This document shows, in pieces, positions 25,745 through 33,998 of a stretch of DNA of 58,754 nt. A program made the position numbers and the translations under genes. The stretch covers positions 1 through 58,754 of the forward strand of contig NZ_LIPP01000170.1 of assembly GCF_001418335.1 (NCBI RefSeq). The letters are read 5' to 3'. Origin of the DNA: Streptomyces aurantiacus. GTDB taxonomy: Bacteria > Actinomycetota > Actinomycetes > Streptomycetales > Streptomycetaceae. Each line of letters starts with the position of its first letter. Positions within the stretch are counted from its first letter, which is position 1. The notes beneath the pieces are model-generated. The model did no database searches. It was not told the origin of the DNA and saw nothing but the letters and a program-made list of their open reading frames with translations.

Positions 25745-26017
25745 ATTTCCGGCCTCTTTCCGAAATGAGAAGTCGTCCAGAAATCGACTGTCGGAACTTT
25801 TCCTTTCGGGAATAGAAGACTCGAAAGCCCGCCCTGTGGTTTCGTGTCCCGGAAATCCGTCCCGGAAATCTATCCCGCAAATGAAGCCAGCATCCTGAAT
25901 GTCCGAAAAAGCCTGCTCTGGAAGCCCGACGGGCATTCCCTGTCGCCGCACAGCACGCTGCCCTCCACGCACCCCCCAACCGGTGGCGCCCTGCACCGGA
26001 ACTGTAGGAGAAACGGC
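25745..26017. promoter_or_regulatory. SARP upstream region with 13-base repeats
   Basis: This 273-base region is less GC-rich than its surroundings. It has three imperfect 13-base tandem units at 25847-25885 (TCCCGGAAATCCG, TCCCGGAAATCTA, TCCCGCAAATGAA). Related pieces lie further upstream: TTTCCGAAA near 25758 and TTTCGGGAA near 25804. It is the only promoter candidate for the SARP gene and probably holds binding sites for that regulator or a global one. Confidence 0.5.
25847..25885 (+). repeat. Three 13-base tandem repeats before the SARP gene
   Basis: The consensus is TCCCGGAAATSNN in three head-to-tail copies, the last one degenerate. The period of 13 differs from the 11-base period of typical SARP sites. 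The core TCCCG recurs in the tandem pair at 24555-24590. Confidence 0.55.
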
Positions 26018-29000
26018 ATGTCAGTACGTATCGCGTCGGCCCCGATCTCTCTCCATCAGGATGACAAGACCACTTCGCCCCACCATGAGGCGGCCATCAA
26101 TGTCTTCGGTAAGTTGACTATCCAGTTCACCGGGCAGCCCTTGGAGATAGGGCCGCCCCGCCGCCGCGCAGTTCTCGCTCTGCTGGTGATGAGGGCCCGT
26201 ACGGTCGTCTCCATCCCGACCATCCTCGAAGGTCTGTGGGGGACGGACCTTCCCGGACACGCGGTCACCACACTCCAGTCGTACGTGTCCCGGTTGCGCA
26301 AACTCATCGTCCACCATCCACTCGCCGACGGTTCGAAACTGACTCTCCAGTACCGCAGCCACGGCTACGTCCTGGACATCGCGCCCGAGAACATCGACGC
26401 CGTACGCTTCGAACAGCTGGTGACAAAGGGGCTCGCGGCCGAGCGTCGGGGCGACTGGTCCCACGCCTTCGCGCTGCTGTCGTCCTCCCTGCGGGAGTGG
26501 ACCGCGCCGCCGTTCGAGGACCTGTCCGAGTACGACTTCGCCCGCCAGGAAGCGCGACGTCTGAGTCAGCTGAGGCTGTCCGCCGTCGAAGGCCGGGCCG
26601 ACGCCGCCCTGCGGCTCGGTCGGAGTGGAGAGATCCTGCACGATCTGGAGGCCGAGGCGGTGCACAACCCGGCGCGCGAGCGGCTCGTGGGTCTGCTGAT
26701 GCAGGCCCAGTACCGCGACGGCTGCCAGGCGGATGCCTTACAGCTCTTCGACCGCACCCGCCGCCACCTTTCCGTGGAGCTCGGCGTCGACGTCGGCCCC
26801 GAGCTGCGGCGCACCCATGAGGAAATTCTGCGCCATGCACCCTCGCTGGCACCGGTCGAGGTGCCCGCCCCCGCGGCCCCCGCCAAGGCGGCAGAACCTG
26901 TCGCGAGTACCCCGACGCTCGGGCGACTGCCGTTCATCGGGCGGCAGAAGGAGCTGGAGGTCCTGTGGGCCGCGGCCGACCGAGCCTGTAACGGCCGGGG
27001 CGGGGTGGTGAGCCTGCTCGGGGAGGCCGGCAGCGGAAAGACGACACTGCTCCGCGAGTTCCGGCGCCACTGTGCCGAGCGCGAGATCGACGTCCTCACC
27101 GTCAACTGCCCGAGGGCGGACGCCCTGCCCGCGCACTGGCCGTGGAAGCAGGTGCTGCGGGCCGCCGCCGAGCGCTGGCCGCAGACCATCAACGCGCTGC
27201 CCCCCGAGGTCCGAGCCACGCTCGTCGCCATGCTGCCCGGCTGGCAGCAGGCGTCGGAGCACACCCGGTCCGCCCCGCATCCGGTCGGTGACTTCCCGGT
27301 GCAGGAGGCGGTGGCCCAAACGCTTCTGGCCCTCGGCGGCCGGCCGCTGGTGCTGGTCGTGGAAGACCTGCACTGGGCTGACGTCGCCTCCTTGCGGCTG
27401 CTGCTCTTCCTCGCCAGCCAGCTCGCCGACTCCCGGCTGTTGCTCGTGGCCACCTCCCGCACCTTCCGGGCCAACGCCGATCCGGACATGCGGGCCTTGC
27501 TGGCCGCGATCCGCGAGCTGCCCGTCTCCGACGAGATCATCCTCGGCGGTCTGGACGCCGGGGAAAGCCGCGAGCTGGCGCGGGCGATGGGACAGCACCT
27601 CACCGACGCGTCGGCCGACGCCCTCCACCGGCGGACGGTCGGCAACCCGTATTTCCTGATCGCCATGCTGAAACACATCACGCCCGACACCTCCGCGGCC
27701 GCTGTGGGGAGCCTGCTGCCGGAGGCCCTGGAGGAAGTTGCCCTCGAACGGATGGCCTTGCTCCCCGGGCTGGTGAACGACGTCCTGCGGGCGTGCACCG
27801 TGCTCGGCGACGACTGCACCGAGCCGGTGCTGAGCGGGGTGCTGGGCGATGGTGACGACGGCCCGGACGCGGCGATCCAGCAGGCGATCCGTGGCGGTCT
27901 GCTGACCCCGGTGTTCGGAGGGCCGAGGCTGGCGTTCGTCCACCCGTTACTGCGGGACACGGTACGCCGCAACCTGTCCCGCGGTGAGCTGGGGAAGCTG
28001 CACTGGAGGGCGGTGCCTGCCCTGTTGCACGGCGCACAGCTCTTCGACGTTCGTGACTCCGTCGGTGCCCATGTCCGCGCCGCCCTGAGGTCGGTACCTC
28101 CGGAGCAGGTCCTGCGGCCGCTTCTGGACGAGGCGGAGAAGGCTGTCAAGTTCGGCCTCTATGCGGTGGGTTCGGAATGGCTGGACCTGCTGGCGGACAT
28201 ATTCCGCTCCCCGGACGGGGACCAGTGGTACACGCAGGCGGAGCTGAACGTACAGCTGCGACGCCTGGACCTGCTGAACATTCTCCAGGAGACCGTCCCG
28301 GCGTCCCGGGACACGGTGCGGGCCCGGGTGGAGCAACTGGGATACCAATTGGGCTCCCTGCAGGCGGGGGCCGTCCTGCCCAGCCGCCTGATCGGCCAGC
28401 TGACGCGCGGAGACCTGCCCGACGCGGAGGCGACAGCCTCTCTCCTGCTGGGCCTGGCCCAGGAGGAGAACGACCCGTACCTGGAGTTCGTCGCCCACTA
28501 CGGCCGGGGCAGGGTGCGCTACGCCCGGGGCGAGCTGACCGATGCCCGGGCCGCGATGGACGACGCGCTTGCCGTGGCCGGCCACCGGGCAGCGGACTGC
28601 GGCGCCGTAACGCCCTGCTGGCTGTATCTCTGCGCACGGCTGAGCAAGACGCTGATCCAGTGGTTGCAGGGGCGCGCGGACGAGGCCTGGCAGGATATGG
28701 CCGAGATCCGGCATGCGCAGTGTTACAGCGGCGCCGGACCGGTCGCCCCCAGCCTCGTGTACACCTGCCAGGCGGTTCTGCAGGTCTTCGAGGACGACCC
28801 TCAGAAGGCCGAACGGCAGGCGATCGCGGCCGCCGAGCCGACCCGGCGGAAGGGGACGTACCGCTGGCAGTGGCTGATCGACGCCGTGCTGCTCTGGGCG
28901 AAAGCCCGGCAGGGCTCGGCACGTCCGGTCGACTTCGCCGCCGCGCGCAGCTCCCTGGCAAGGGCGGAGCTGGGTGGCACCAGGCTCATCACGCTCGGCC

Positions 29001-29164
29001 TCGCGCTGGTGTCCGACGCCGAGCGGGTCGCCGGGCGCCCGCGCGAGGCCCACGCCTATCTGCGGCGACTGCGGAGGCTGGTGGCCCAGACAGGTGAAGT
29101 GGTGTATCTCAACGCTCTGCCGGCGCACCTGCTGCCGTGGCGCGCACTGCCGCACGCGGCCTGA
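26018..29164 (+). CDS. Large SARP-ATPase regulator, Cvm7-like
   Basis: A 1048-residue regulator. Residues about 25-110 are an OmpR-like winged helix (FGKLTIQFTGQPLEIG, VVSIPTILEGLWG, LQSYVSRLRKLI); 125-270 are a bacterial transcriptional activation domain. From about 300 there is an AAA ATPase with Walker A GEAGSGKTT (Lys341) and a helical TPR-like tail. SARPs activate biosynthetic operons; in S. clavuligerus a SARP called Cvm7 serves the 5S clavams. Two in-frame TTA codons (26738-26740, codon 241; 27947-27949, codon 644) suggest bldA-dependent translation. The ATG at 26018 has TAGGAG upstream. It converges on the ornithine acetyltransferase gene 25 bases away. Confidence 0.93.
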   Translation: MSVRIASAPISLHQDDKTTSPHHEAAINVFGKLTIQFTGQPLEIGPPRRRAVLALLVMRARTVVSIPTILEGLWGTDLPGHAVTTLQSYVSRLRKLIVHHPLADGSKLTLQYRSHGYVLDIAPENIDAVRFEQLVTKGLAAERRGDWSHAFALLSSSLREWTAPPFEDLSEYDFARQEARRLSQLRLSAVEGRADAALRLGRSGEILHDLEAEAVHNPARERLVGLLMQAQYRDGCQADALQLFDRTRRHLSVELGVDVGPELRRTHEEILRHAPSLAPVEVPAPAAPAKAAEPVASTPTLGRLPFIGRQKELEVLWAAADRACNGRGGVVSLLGEAGSGKTTLLREFRRHCAEREIDVLTVNCPRADALPAHWPWKQVLRAAAERWPQTINALPPEVRATLVAMLPGWQQASEHTRSAPHPVGDFPVQEAVAQTLLALGGRPLVLVVEDLHWADVASLRLLLFLASQLADSRLLLVATSRTFRANADPDMRALLAAIRELPVSDEIILGGLDAGESRELARAMGQHLTDASADALHRRTVGNPYFLIAMLKHITPDTSAAAVGSLLPEALEEVALERMALLPGLVNDVLRACTVLGDDCTEPVLSGVLGDGDDGPDAAIQQAIRGGLLTPVFGGPRLAFVHPLLRDTVRRNLSRGELGKLHWRAVPALLHGAQLFDVRDSVGAHVRAALRSVPPEQVLRPLLDEAEKAVKFGLYAVGSEWLDLLADIFRSPDGDQWYTQAELNVQLRRLDLLNILQETVPASRDTVRARVEQLGYQLGSLQAGAVLPSRLIGQLTRGDLPDAEATASLLLGLAQEENDPYLEFVAHYGRGRVRYARGELTDARAAMDDALAVAGHRAADCGAVTPCWLYLCARLSKTLIQWLQGRADEAWQDMAEIRHAQCYSGAGPVAPSLVYTCQAVLQVFEDDPQKAERQAIAAAEPTRRKGTYRWQWLIDAVLLWAKARQGSARPVDFAAARSSLARAELGGTRLITLGLALVSDAERVAGRPREAHAYLRRLRRLVAQTGEVVYLNALPAHLLPWRALPHAA

Positions 29165-29189
29165 CGGCCTGTAGCGGCGACGGCTGCGG

Positions 29190-30347
29190 TCAGGTCGAGT
29201 AGTCGGCGTTCAGACGAACGTAACCCTCGGTCAGATCGCAGCCGTACACGCGGAAGGCGGAGTGGCCGGTACCGAGGCCCACCCTGATGACGACCTCGTC
29301 GCCCTTGAGATGCTTCGCCACCTGCGAGAGCCGCCCCTGGTCGGGCGGCTCGGGGTAGACGTCGACCTCACCGAAGCCGATGGTGACGTTCTCGGGGGCG
29401 ATGTCCGTGTCCTCCTCGCACTTGCCGAGGGCCATCGCCACCCGCCCCCAGTTGGGGTCCGCGCCGTGCACGGCGGTCTTCACCAGCGGGGAGTTGACGA
29501 TCGTCTTGCCGACCCGGCGGGCCTGTTCGGAGTCACGAGCGCCGGTGACGGCCACCTCGATCAGCTTGGTGGCGCCCTCGCCGTCGCGGGCGATGTCCTT
29601 GACCAGGCCGAGGGCGACTTCGAACAGCTCCCGCTCGAACTCCGCGACGTCCACGGGCCCGGCCAGGCCGTTGGCGAACACCGCGGCGGTATCGCTGGTG
29701 GAGGTGTCGGTGTCGATGCTGAGCGCGTTGAAGGTGCGGTCGATCACCCGGCGGAACACGGTGTCCAGGACACCGGGTTCGAGTTCGGCGTCGGTGAAGA
29801 AGAACGTCAGCAGAGTCGCCATGTTGGGCTCCATCATGCCGACGCCCTTGGCGATGCCGACCAGGGACGCCGTGCCGCAACGGGCGGAGCGGACCTTGTG
29901 CCGGGTGTCCGTGGTCATGAACGCCTTGGCGGCGGCCTCGAAATCCGCGCCGCCGAAGGGGTATTCCAGCGTCGCGAGGTGGTCGCGCACCGCGGGCATG
30001 GGGTAGCGCCGGCCGATGAGGCCCGTGGAGGTGATGAGCAGTTCGTCGTCCGCGACGCCGAGGGCCCTGGCCACGCCCGCCCGGACCTCGCGCGCGTCGC
30101 TGAGCCCGCCCTCGCCCGTGGCGACGTTGGCGTTGCCGGACAGCGCGATGACACCGCGGCCGGTCATCGACGCGGCCGCCGCACGGCTGAGGACGACGCT
30201 GGGGCCGGCGAAGCGGGAACGGGTGAACACCGCGCTGACAGCGGCCGGCACGTCGGAGGCCACGACGAGGAAGTCGTCACGATCGTCCCGGATCCCGGAC
30301 CGTCCGGTGTGCGTGGAAAACCCCCGCGGCAGGAGCAGTGTGGTCAT
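29190..30347 (-). CDS. oat2: Ornithine acetyltransferase of the clavam operon
   Basis: A 385-residue ArgJ/OAT2-family protein. OAT enzymes move an acetyl group between N-acetylornithine and glutamate. The self-cleavage site, with its Thr nucleophile, is in KGVGMMEPNMATLLTFFFTD; the end GCDLTEGYVRLNADYST closely resembles S. clavuligerus OAT2, which sits in the same place after cas2. The role in clavam formation is thought to be supporting the arginine supply and is not essential there. The ATG at 30347 was preferred over an upstream one because the family consensus starts there. It is the last gene of the ceaS operon. Confidence 0.92.
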   Translation of the reverse strand: MTTLLLPRGFSTHTGRSGIRDDRDDFLVVASDVPAAVSAVFTRSRFAGPSVVLSRAAAASMTGRGVIALSGNANVATGEGGLSDAREVRAGVARALGVADDELLITSTGLIGRRYPMPAVRDHLATLEYPFGGADFEAAAKAFMTTDTRHKVRSARCGTASLVGIAKGVGMMEPNMATLLTFFFTDAELEPGVLDTVFRRVIDRTFNALSIDTDTSTSDTAAVFANGLAGPVDVAEFERELFEVALGLVKDIARDGEGATKLIEVAVTGARDSEQARRVGKTIVNSPLVKTAVHGADPNWGRVAMALGKCEEDTDIAPENVTIGFGEVDVYPEPPDQGRLSQVAKHLKGDEVVIRVGLGTGHSAFRVYGCDLTEGYVRLNADYST

Positions 30348-30444
30348 CTTGGGCCTGGTCCTCTCTGAAGTTCGCGGTGATCGCACTCCGACGAGGCCGC
30401 CCCGGTGGCCGGCCCCGTCGGAGTATGTCCAGGTCGGTGCTACC

Positions 30445-32466
30445 TCACCGGCCCACGAAGTCGACGACGTCGCCCATCTGGGCGGTGCTGTCGGTCATGC
30501 GCTCCGGAACCCGGACGTACATGCGGTGCAGCCACCGGTCCTTGCCGTCCCACCTCGGGGTGAACGGCGTACGGGCGTGCGTGGTGCGGTAGTTGTCGAC
30601 GATGAAGAGGCTACCCGGCTTCAGGTGCACCGGCTCGGTCACCGCGTCGAGGGCGTCCGACAGCTCCGCCAGGGCCCGCTTGGCGGGCAGGTCGACCGGG
30701 TCGAGCAGTTCCCGGTCGTAGGCGAGCAGCGGGTCCTCGCGGTGGCCGTCGAGGACGGAGATCTGGTAGAGCGGGTCGGTGTCCTTGCCGGGGCGGAAGG
30801 CCATGTCGACATGGCAGCGCATGGGTTTGCGGTACAGCTCCGCACGGGTGGCCCTGTCCAGGCGGGGCAACGCCTTGCGTATGGAGCCGACCAGGGTGGC
30901 GGCCGTGCCCTCGTGGTCGGCGCGGGAGCAGGCCAGCATCACGTAGTGCGGCTGGTGCTTGTGGTAGGCCATCTCCGTATGGAACTCCAGCAGGGTCTCG
31001 GAGGTCTCGGAGGAGAGGTAGTGGGCGTTCGGCGAGGGATAGACGTCCTGGAGGATGGTGCCCGCGCGCAGCTCCCGGTAGCCGGTCGGCAGGCCCAGCT
31101 CCATGCCGATCAGGGTGAGCCACGCCTCCATGGAGAGCAGCGGCCGTTCCACCGGCGCCGGGGTGCTGGTAGGGGTCTCGGGCAGCTCCTCGTCACTGAC
31201 CGGGAGGCCGGTCAGCATCAGGTACCCGGCCTCGTTGCCGGTGGCGCGGAAGTCGCGCAGGGCGGCGCGCAGGTGCTCCGGCAGTTCCTGTGACAGTGCG
31301 CCCGCGGTCGCGAAGAAGTCACTCATGTCGAGGCGGGGCGTTTGGGGCAGCCGTTCACGCAGTTCGAGGAGGCGAGCGGAGTCGTCCTCGCAGTGCACGA
31401 TCTCGGGTCGTGTGGTGATCATGTCGGTTCCTTCCGACGTGGCTCGACGGGTGATGCGTGGCCGGGCCGGCGCGGGCGCCGTTGCCCGTGCCCGTCCCGT
31501 GCCGCGTGCGTACTGGTAGAGGAGCTCGGCGCCGACCTCGGCGGCGAGCAGAGCGGTGATACCGGCCGGGTCGTGGGTGGGCAGCACCTCGACGATGTCG
31601 AAGCCGACCGGTTTCAGGTCGCCGACGACCGACAGCAGCGCCAGCACCTCGCGGGAGGAGAGCCCGCCCGGCGCCGGGGTGCCGGTGCCCGGCGCGTAGG
31701 CGGGGTCGGCGACGTCGATGTCGACCGACACGTACAGGGGCAGGTCGCCGACCACGGACCGGATCTCCCGGACGACATCGTCCAGCGACCGTGTGAAGAA
31801 CTCCTGTGCGGTGATGACGCGTACGCCGTGCCCGCGGGCGTAGTCGAGCGAGTCGGGCCGGGGGTTGTGGCCGCGGATGCCGAGCTGGACCACGTGATCC
31901 GGCGCGGCGAGGCCCTCCTCGATCGCCCAGCGGAACGGGGTTCCGTGGTGGTACGTGCCGCCGTACACGGGTGGGTTGGTGTCACTGTGAGCGTCCAGAT
32001 GGAGCACGGCGAGCCGGCCGTGCCGGCCGTGCACGGCGCGCATCGCGGCCAGGGACAGCGAATGGTCCCCGCCGAGCATCAGGAACGCGTCGTTGTCCGA
32101 GAGCAGTCCCGTGAGCGCCTCGGTCGCCGTCTCCATGGCGATGTCCTGGGAGAACGGGCTGAGGTCGATGTCGCCGCCGTCGACGACGTCGATCAGGTCG
32201 AACACATTGGGGCCGCGGTCGATGCCGGTGCCATGGATGAGGCACGACTCGTGCCGGATGGCGCGCGGGGCGAAACGGGCGCCGGGCCGGTAGCTGGTGC
32301 CTCCGTCGTAGGGGGCACCGATCACGACGACGTCGTGGCCCACCGGGCTCGGATCGTGCTGGAGCCGCATGAAGGTGGCGAGTTGCGCGTATCGAGGCGA
32401 GGAACCGCTGCTGAGCTGGGTCTTCCCGGACGTCGCGAAGTCGCTGCCGTCATTGTTCGAGTGCAT
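30445..32466 (-). CDS. pah-cas: Proclavaminate amidinohydrolase-clavaminate synthase fusion
   Basis: One 673-residue frame encodes two enzymes. Residues 1 to about 320 are Pah, a ureohydrolase with metal motifs GGDHSLSL, HLDAHSDTN and SVDIDVADP; it removes the amidino group of guanidinoproclavaminate. After an Ala/Pro/Arg linker (about 321-348), residues 349-673 are clavaminate synthase, with iron ligands in LEFHTEMAYH (His496, Glu498) and THARTPF (His630) and the 2OG arginine region WDGKDRWLHR. In S. clavuligerus these are separate genes, and Pah acts between two Cas steps. An internal ATG at 31422 with GGAAGGAA 5 bases upstream could still give free Cas. The start overlaps bls by 17 bases. 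Confidence 0.95.
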   Translation of the reverse strand: MHSNNDGSDFATSGKTQLSSGSSPRYAQLATFMRLQHDPSPVGHDVVVIGAPYDGGTSYRPGARFAPRAIRHESCLIHGTGIDRGPNVFDLIDVVDGGDIDLSPFSQDIAMETATEALTGLLSDNDAFLMLGGDHSLSLAAMRAVHGRHGRLAVLHLDAHSDTNPPVYGGTYHHGTPFRWAIEEGLAAPDHVVQLGIRGHNPRPDSLDYARGHGVRVITAQEFFTRSLDDVVREIRSVVGDLPLYVSVDIDVADPAYAPGTGTPAPGGLSSREVLALLSVVGDLKPVGFDIVEVLPTHDPAGITALLAAEVGAELLYQYARGTGRARATAPAPARPRITRRATSEGTDMITTRPEIVHCEDDSARLLELRERLPQTPRLDMSDFFATAGALSQELPEHLRAALRDFRATGNEAGYLMLTGLPVSDEELPETPTSTPAPVERPLLSMEAWLTLIGMELGLPTGYRELRAGTILQDVYPSPNAHYLSSETSETLLEFHTEMAYHKHQPHYVMLACSRADHEGTAATLVGSIRKALPRLDRATRAELYRKPMRCHVDMAFRPGKDTDPLYQISVLDGHREDPLLAYDRELLDPVDLPAKRALAELSDALDAVTEPVHLKPGSLFIVDNYRTTHARTPFTPRWDGKDRWLHRMYVRVPERMTDSTAQMGDVVDFVGR

Positions 32467-33994
32467 GGCGGGTCCGTCCTTTCTCAGTGGCCGCGAGGAC
32501 CTCGTCGAAGGAGATCTCGTCGGGGTGCCGGGTGCGCAGGACGATCAGATCGTGCATGCGCCGGGCCATGGCCGCCTTGCACTGTTCGACGCGCCCGGGT
32601 GGCACGCCCTTCTCCAGGAGGAGGGCGGTCCAGGCGCTGGAGGTGCCGGACCCCTCGTGGATACCGAGCTTGGGCCGCGACAGGGTCTCGGCCGGGAGCA
32701 TCCTGGCCAGGGCCTCGCGGAGCACCCACTTGTCGCGGCCGTAGCGGCGCTTGAGACCGGGGTCGAGCGAGATCAGGCAGTCGAGCAGGTCGCGGTCCCA
32801 GTACGGATGCGTGGACCAGATGCCGGCGACGCCCGAGATGACCGGGGACATCTCGTTCAGCCCGTCGAACGTGGCCATGTCGTGGGCGATGACGGAGTCC
32901 AGGAGGTCCAGCGGTTCGGTGTGCCGGTGCATGCCTCCCAGTGGGATGTCGGCGCCGTAGCCGGTCAGGACACGCCGTGGGCCGGGCGGCAGTCTGCGGT
33001 AGAGCGCGATCAACGGCAGCAGGTACTCCAGGATGGTGTGGTCGGCGATCTCCGCGGCCCACACGGCCCAGGGGAGCTCCCGCACCAGGTCGGAGCTGTG
33101 GATCGTCATCTCGGAGTGGTCGGTGCCCAGGTGGCCGGCCACCACCTTGGCGGGTCCGAACTCGTCGGAGGCCTCGGTCCCCATGGACACGGAGTGGACG
33201 AGGCCGCCGTGCGCGACCGCGTGCGCCGCGACGCCACTGGAGTCGATGCCTCCGGAGAGCACCACGGTCGGCTCCGGATCGTCCCGCAGCCGGGTCTGGA
33301 CAGCCTGTGCGAGGAGCCTGCGCACCCGGCCGACGGCGATCTCCTCGCCGACGGCGGCCCGTGACACCGGGGGGGTCCAGGTGTACACCCGGTTCGCTGT
33401 CCGCACCTCGCCCTGCACGGTCTCCAGAATCAGCGCGGTACCCGCCTGGACGCGGTGCACCCCCGTAGCGCCGGGCAGCAACTGGGCGCCGGCCACGTCC
33501 AGGGGGGTACCGGGCAGCCCGGCGAGCGTCTTGGCCTCGGTGGAGACGTCGACACCGTGGGCGTCGGCGCGCAGCCAGAGCGGGACCGAGCCGGCGTGGT
33601 CGGTGGCCACGACGACCCGCCCGCCGCCGTCCAGGAGGAGGGCGGCGAAGCGGCCGTTGAGAATACGGAACGCGGTCATGCCCCAGTGGTGCCAGGCGGC
33701 CAGAACGAGCGTGGCGTCGCTGCCGTGGGCGGCGGAGGCGTTCCCGAGTGCCTTGGCGACCTCGTCGCGGTTGTAGATCTCGCCGGCGAGCAGCAGGTGG
33801 ATGCCGCCGTCGGAGACCAGGGTGTCGGGGGCGCCGAAACTGACGGCGACCCCTTGGAGGTGGCGGCCCGCGCTCGCCGCCGAGACAGCGCTCGTATGGC
33901 CCTGAGTCGCGAAGCGGGGGGTTTCCGGCGCGGCGCGGCGTGGCGACCACGACACGCGCGCCCAGAAGCCCGCGACAAGATTGGGTCCCATCAT
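32450..33994 (-). CDS. bls: Beta-lactam synthetase
   Basis: A 514-residue asparagine-synthetase-like enzyme that uses ATP to close the beta-lactam ring of carboxyethylarginine, giving deoxyguanidinoproclavaminate. The N-terminal domain resembles a glutaminase but lacks the Cys2 nucleophile, as expected for BLS. The C-terminal domain has the PP-loop VVLSGGIDSSGVAA, the catalytic tyrosine region LTGYGADIPLGGM and the lysine in SRPKLGIHEGSG. The ATG at 33994 lies 4 bases after the ceaS stop, so coupling to ceaS is likely; no strong ribosome binding site is visible. It overlaps pah-cas by 17 bases. Confidence 0.95.
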   Translation of the reverse strand: MMGPNLVAGFWARVSWSPRRAAPETPRFATQGHTSAVSAASAGRHLQGVAVSFGAPDTLVSDGGIHLLLAGEIYNRDEVAKALGNASAAHGSDATLVLAAWHHWGMTAFRILNGRFAALLLDGGGRVVVATDHAGSVPLWLRADAHGVDVSTEAKTLAGLPGTPLDVAGAQLLPGATGVHRVQAGTALILETVQGEVRTANRVYTWTPPVSRAAVGEEIAVGRVRRLLAQAVQTRLRDDPEPTVVLSGGIDSSGVAAHAVAHGGLVHSVSMGTEASDEFGPAKVVAGHLGTDHSEMTIHSSDLVRELPWAVWAAEIADHTILEYLLPLIALYRRLPPGPRRVLTGYGADIPLGGMHRHTEPLDLLDSVIAHDMATFDGLNEMSPVISGVAGIWSTHPYWDRDLLDCLISLDPGLKRRYGRDKWVLREALARMLPAETLSRPKLGIHEGSGTSSAWTALLLEKGVPPGRVEQCKAAMARRMHDLIVLRTRHPDEISFDEVLAATEKGRTRHALEQ

Positions 33995-33998
33995 GGCG

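Noticed and set aside
32450..33994. Asparagine synthetase
   Set aside because: The N-terminal cysteine needed for glutaminase activity is missing and the neighbours are ceaS and cas.
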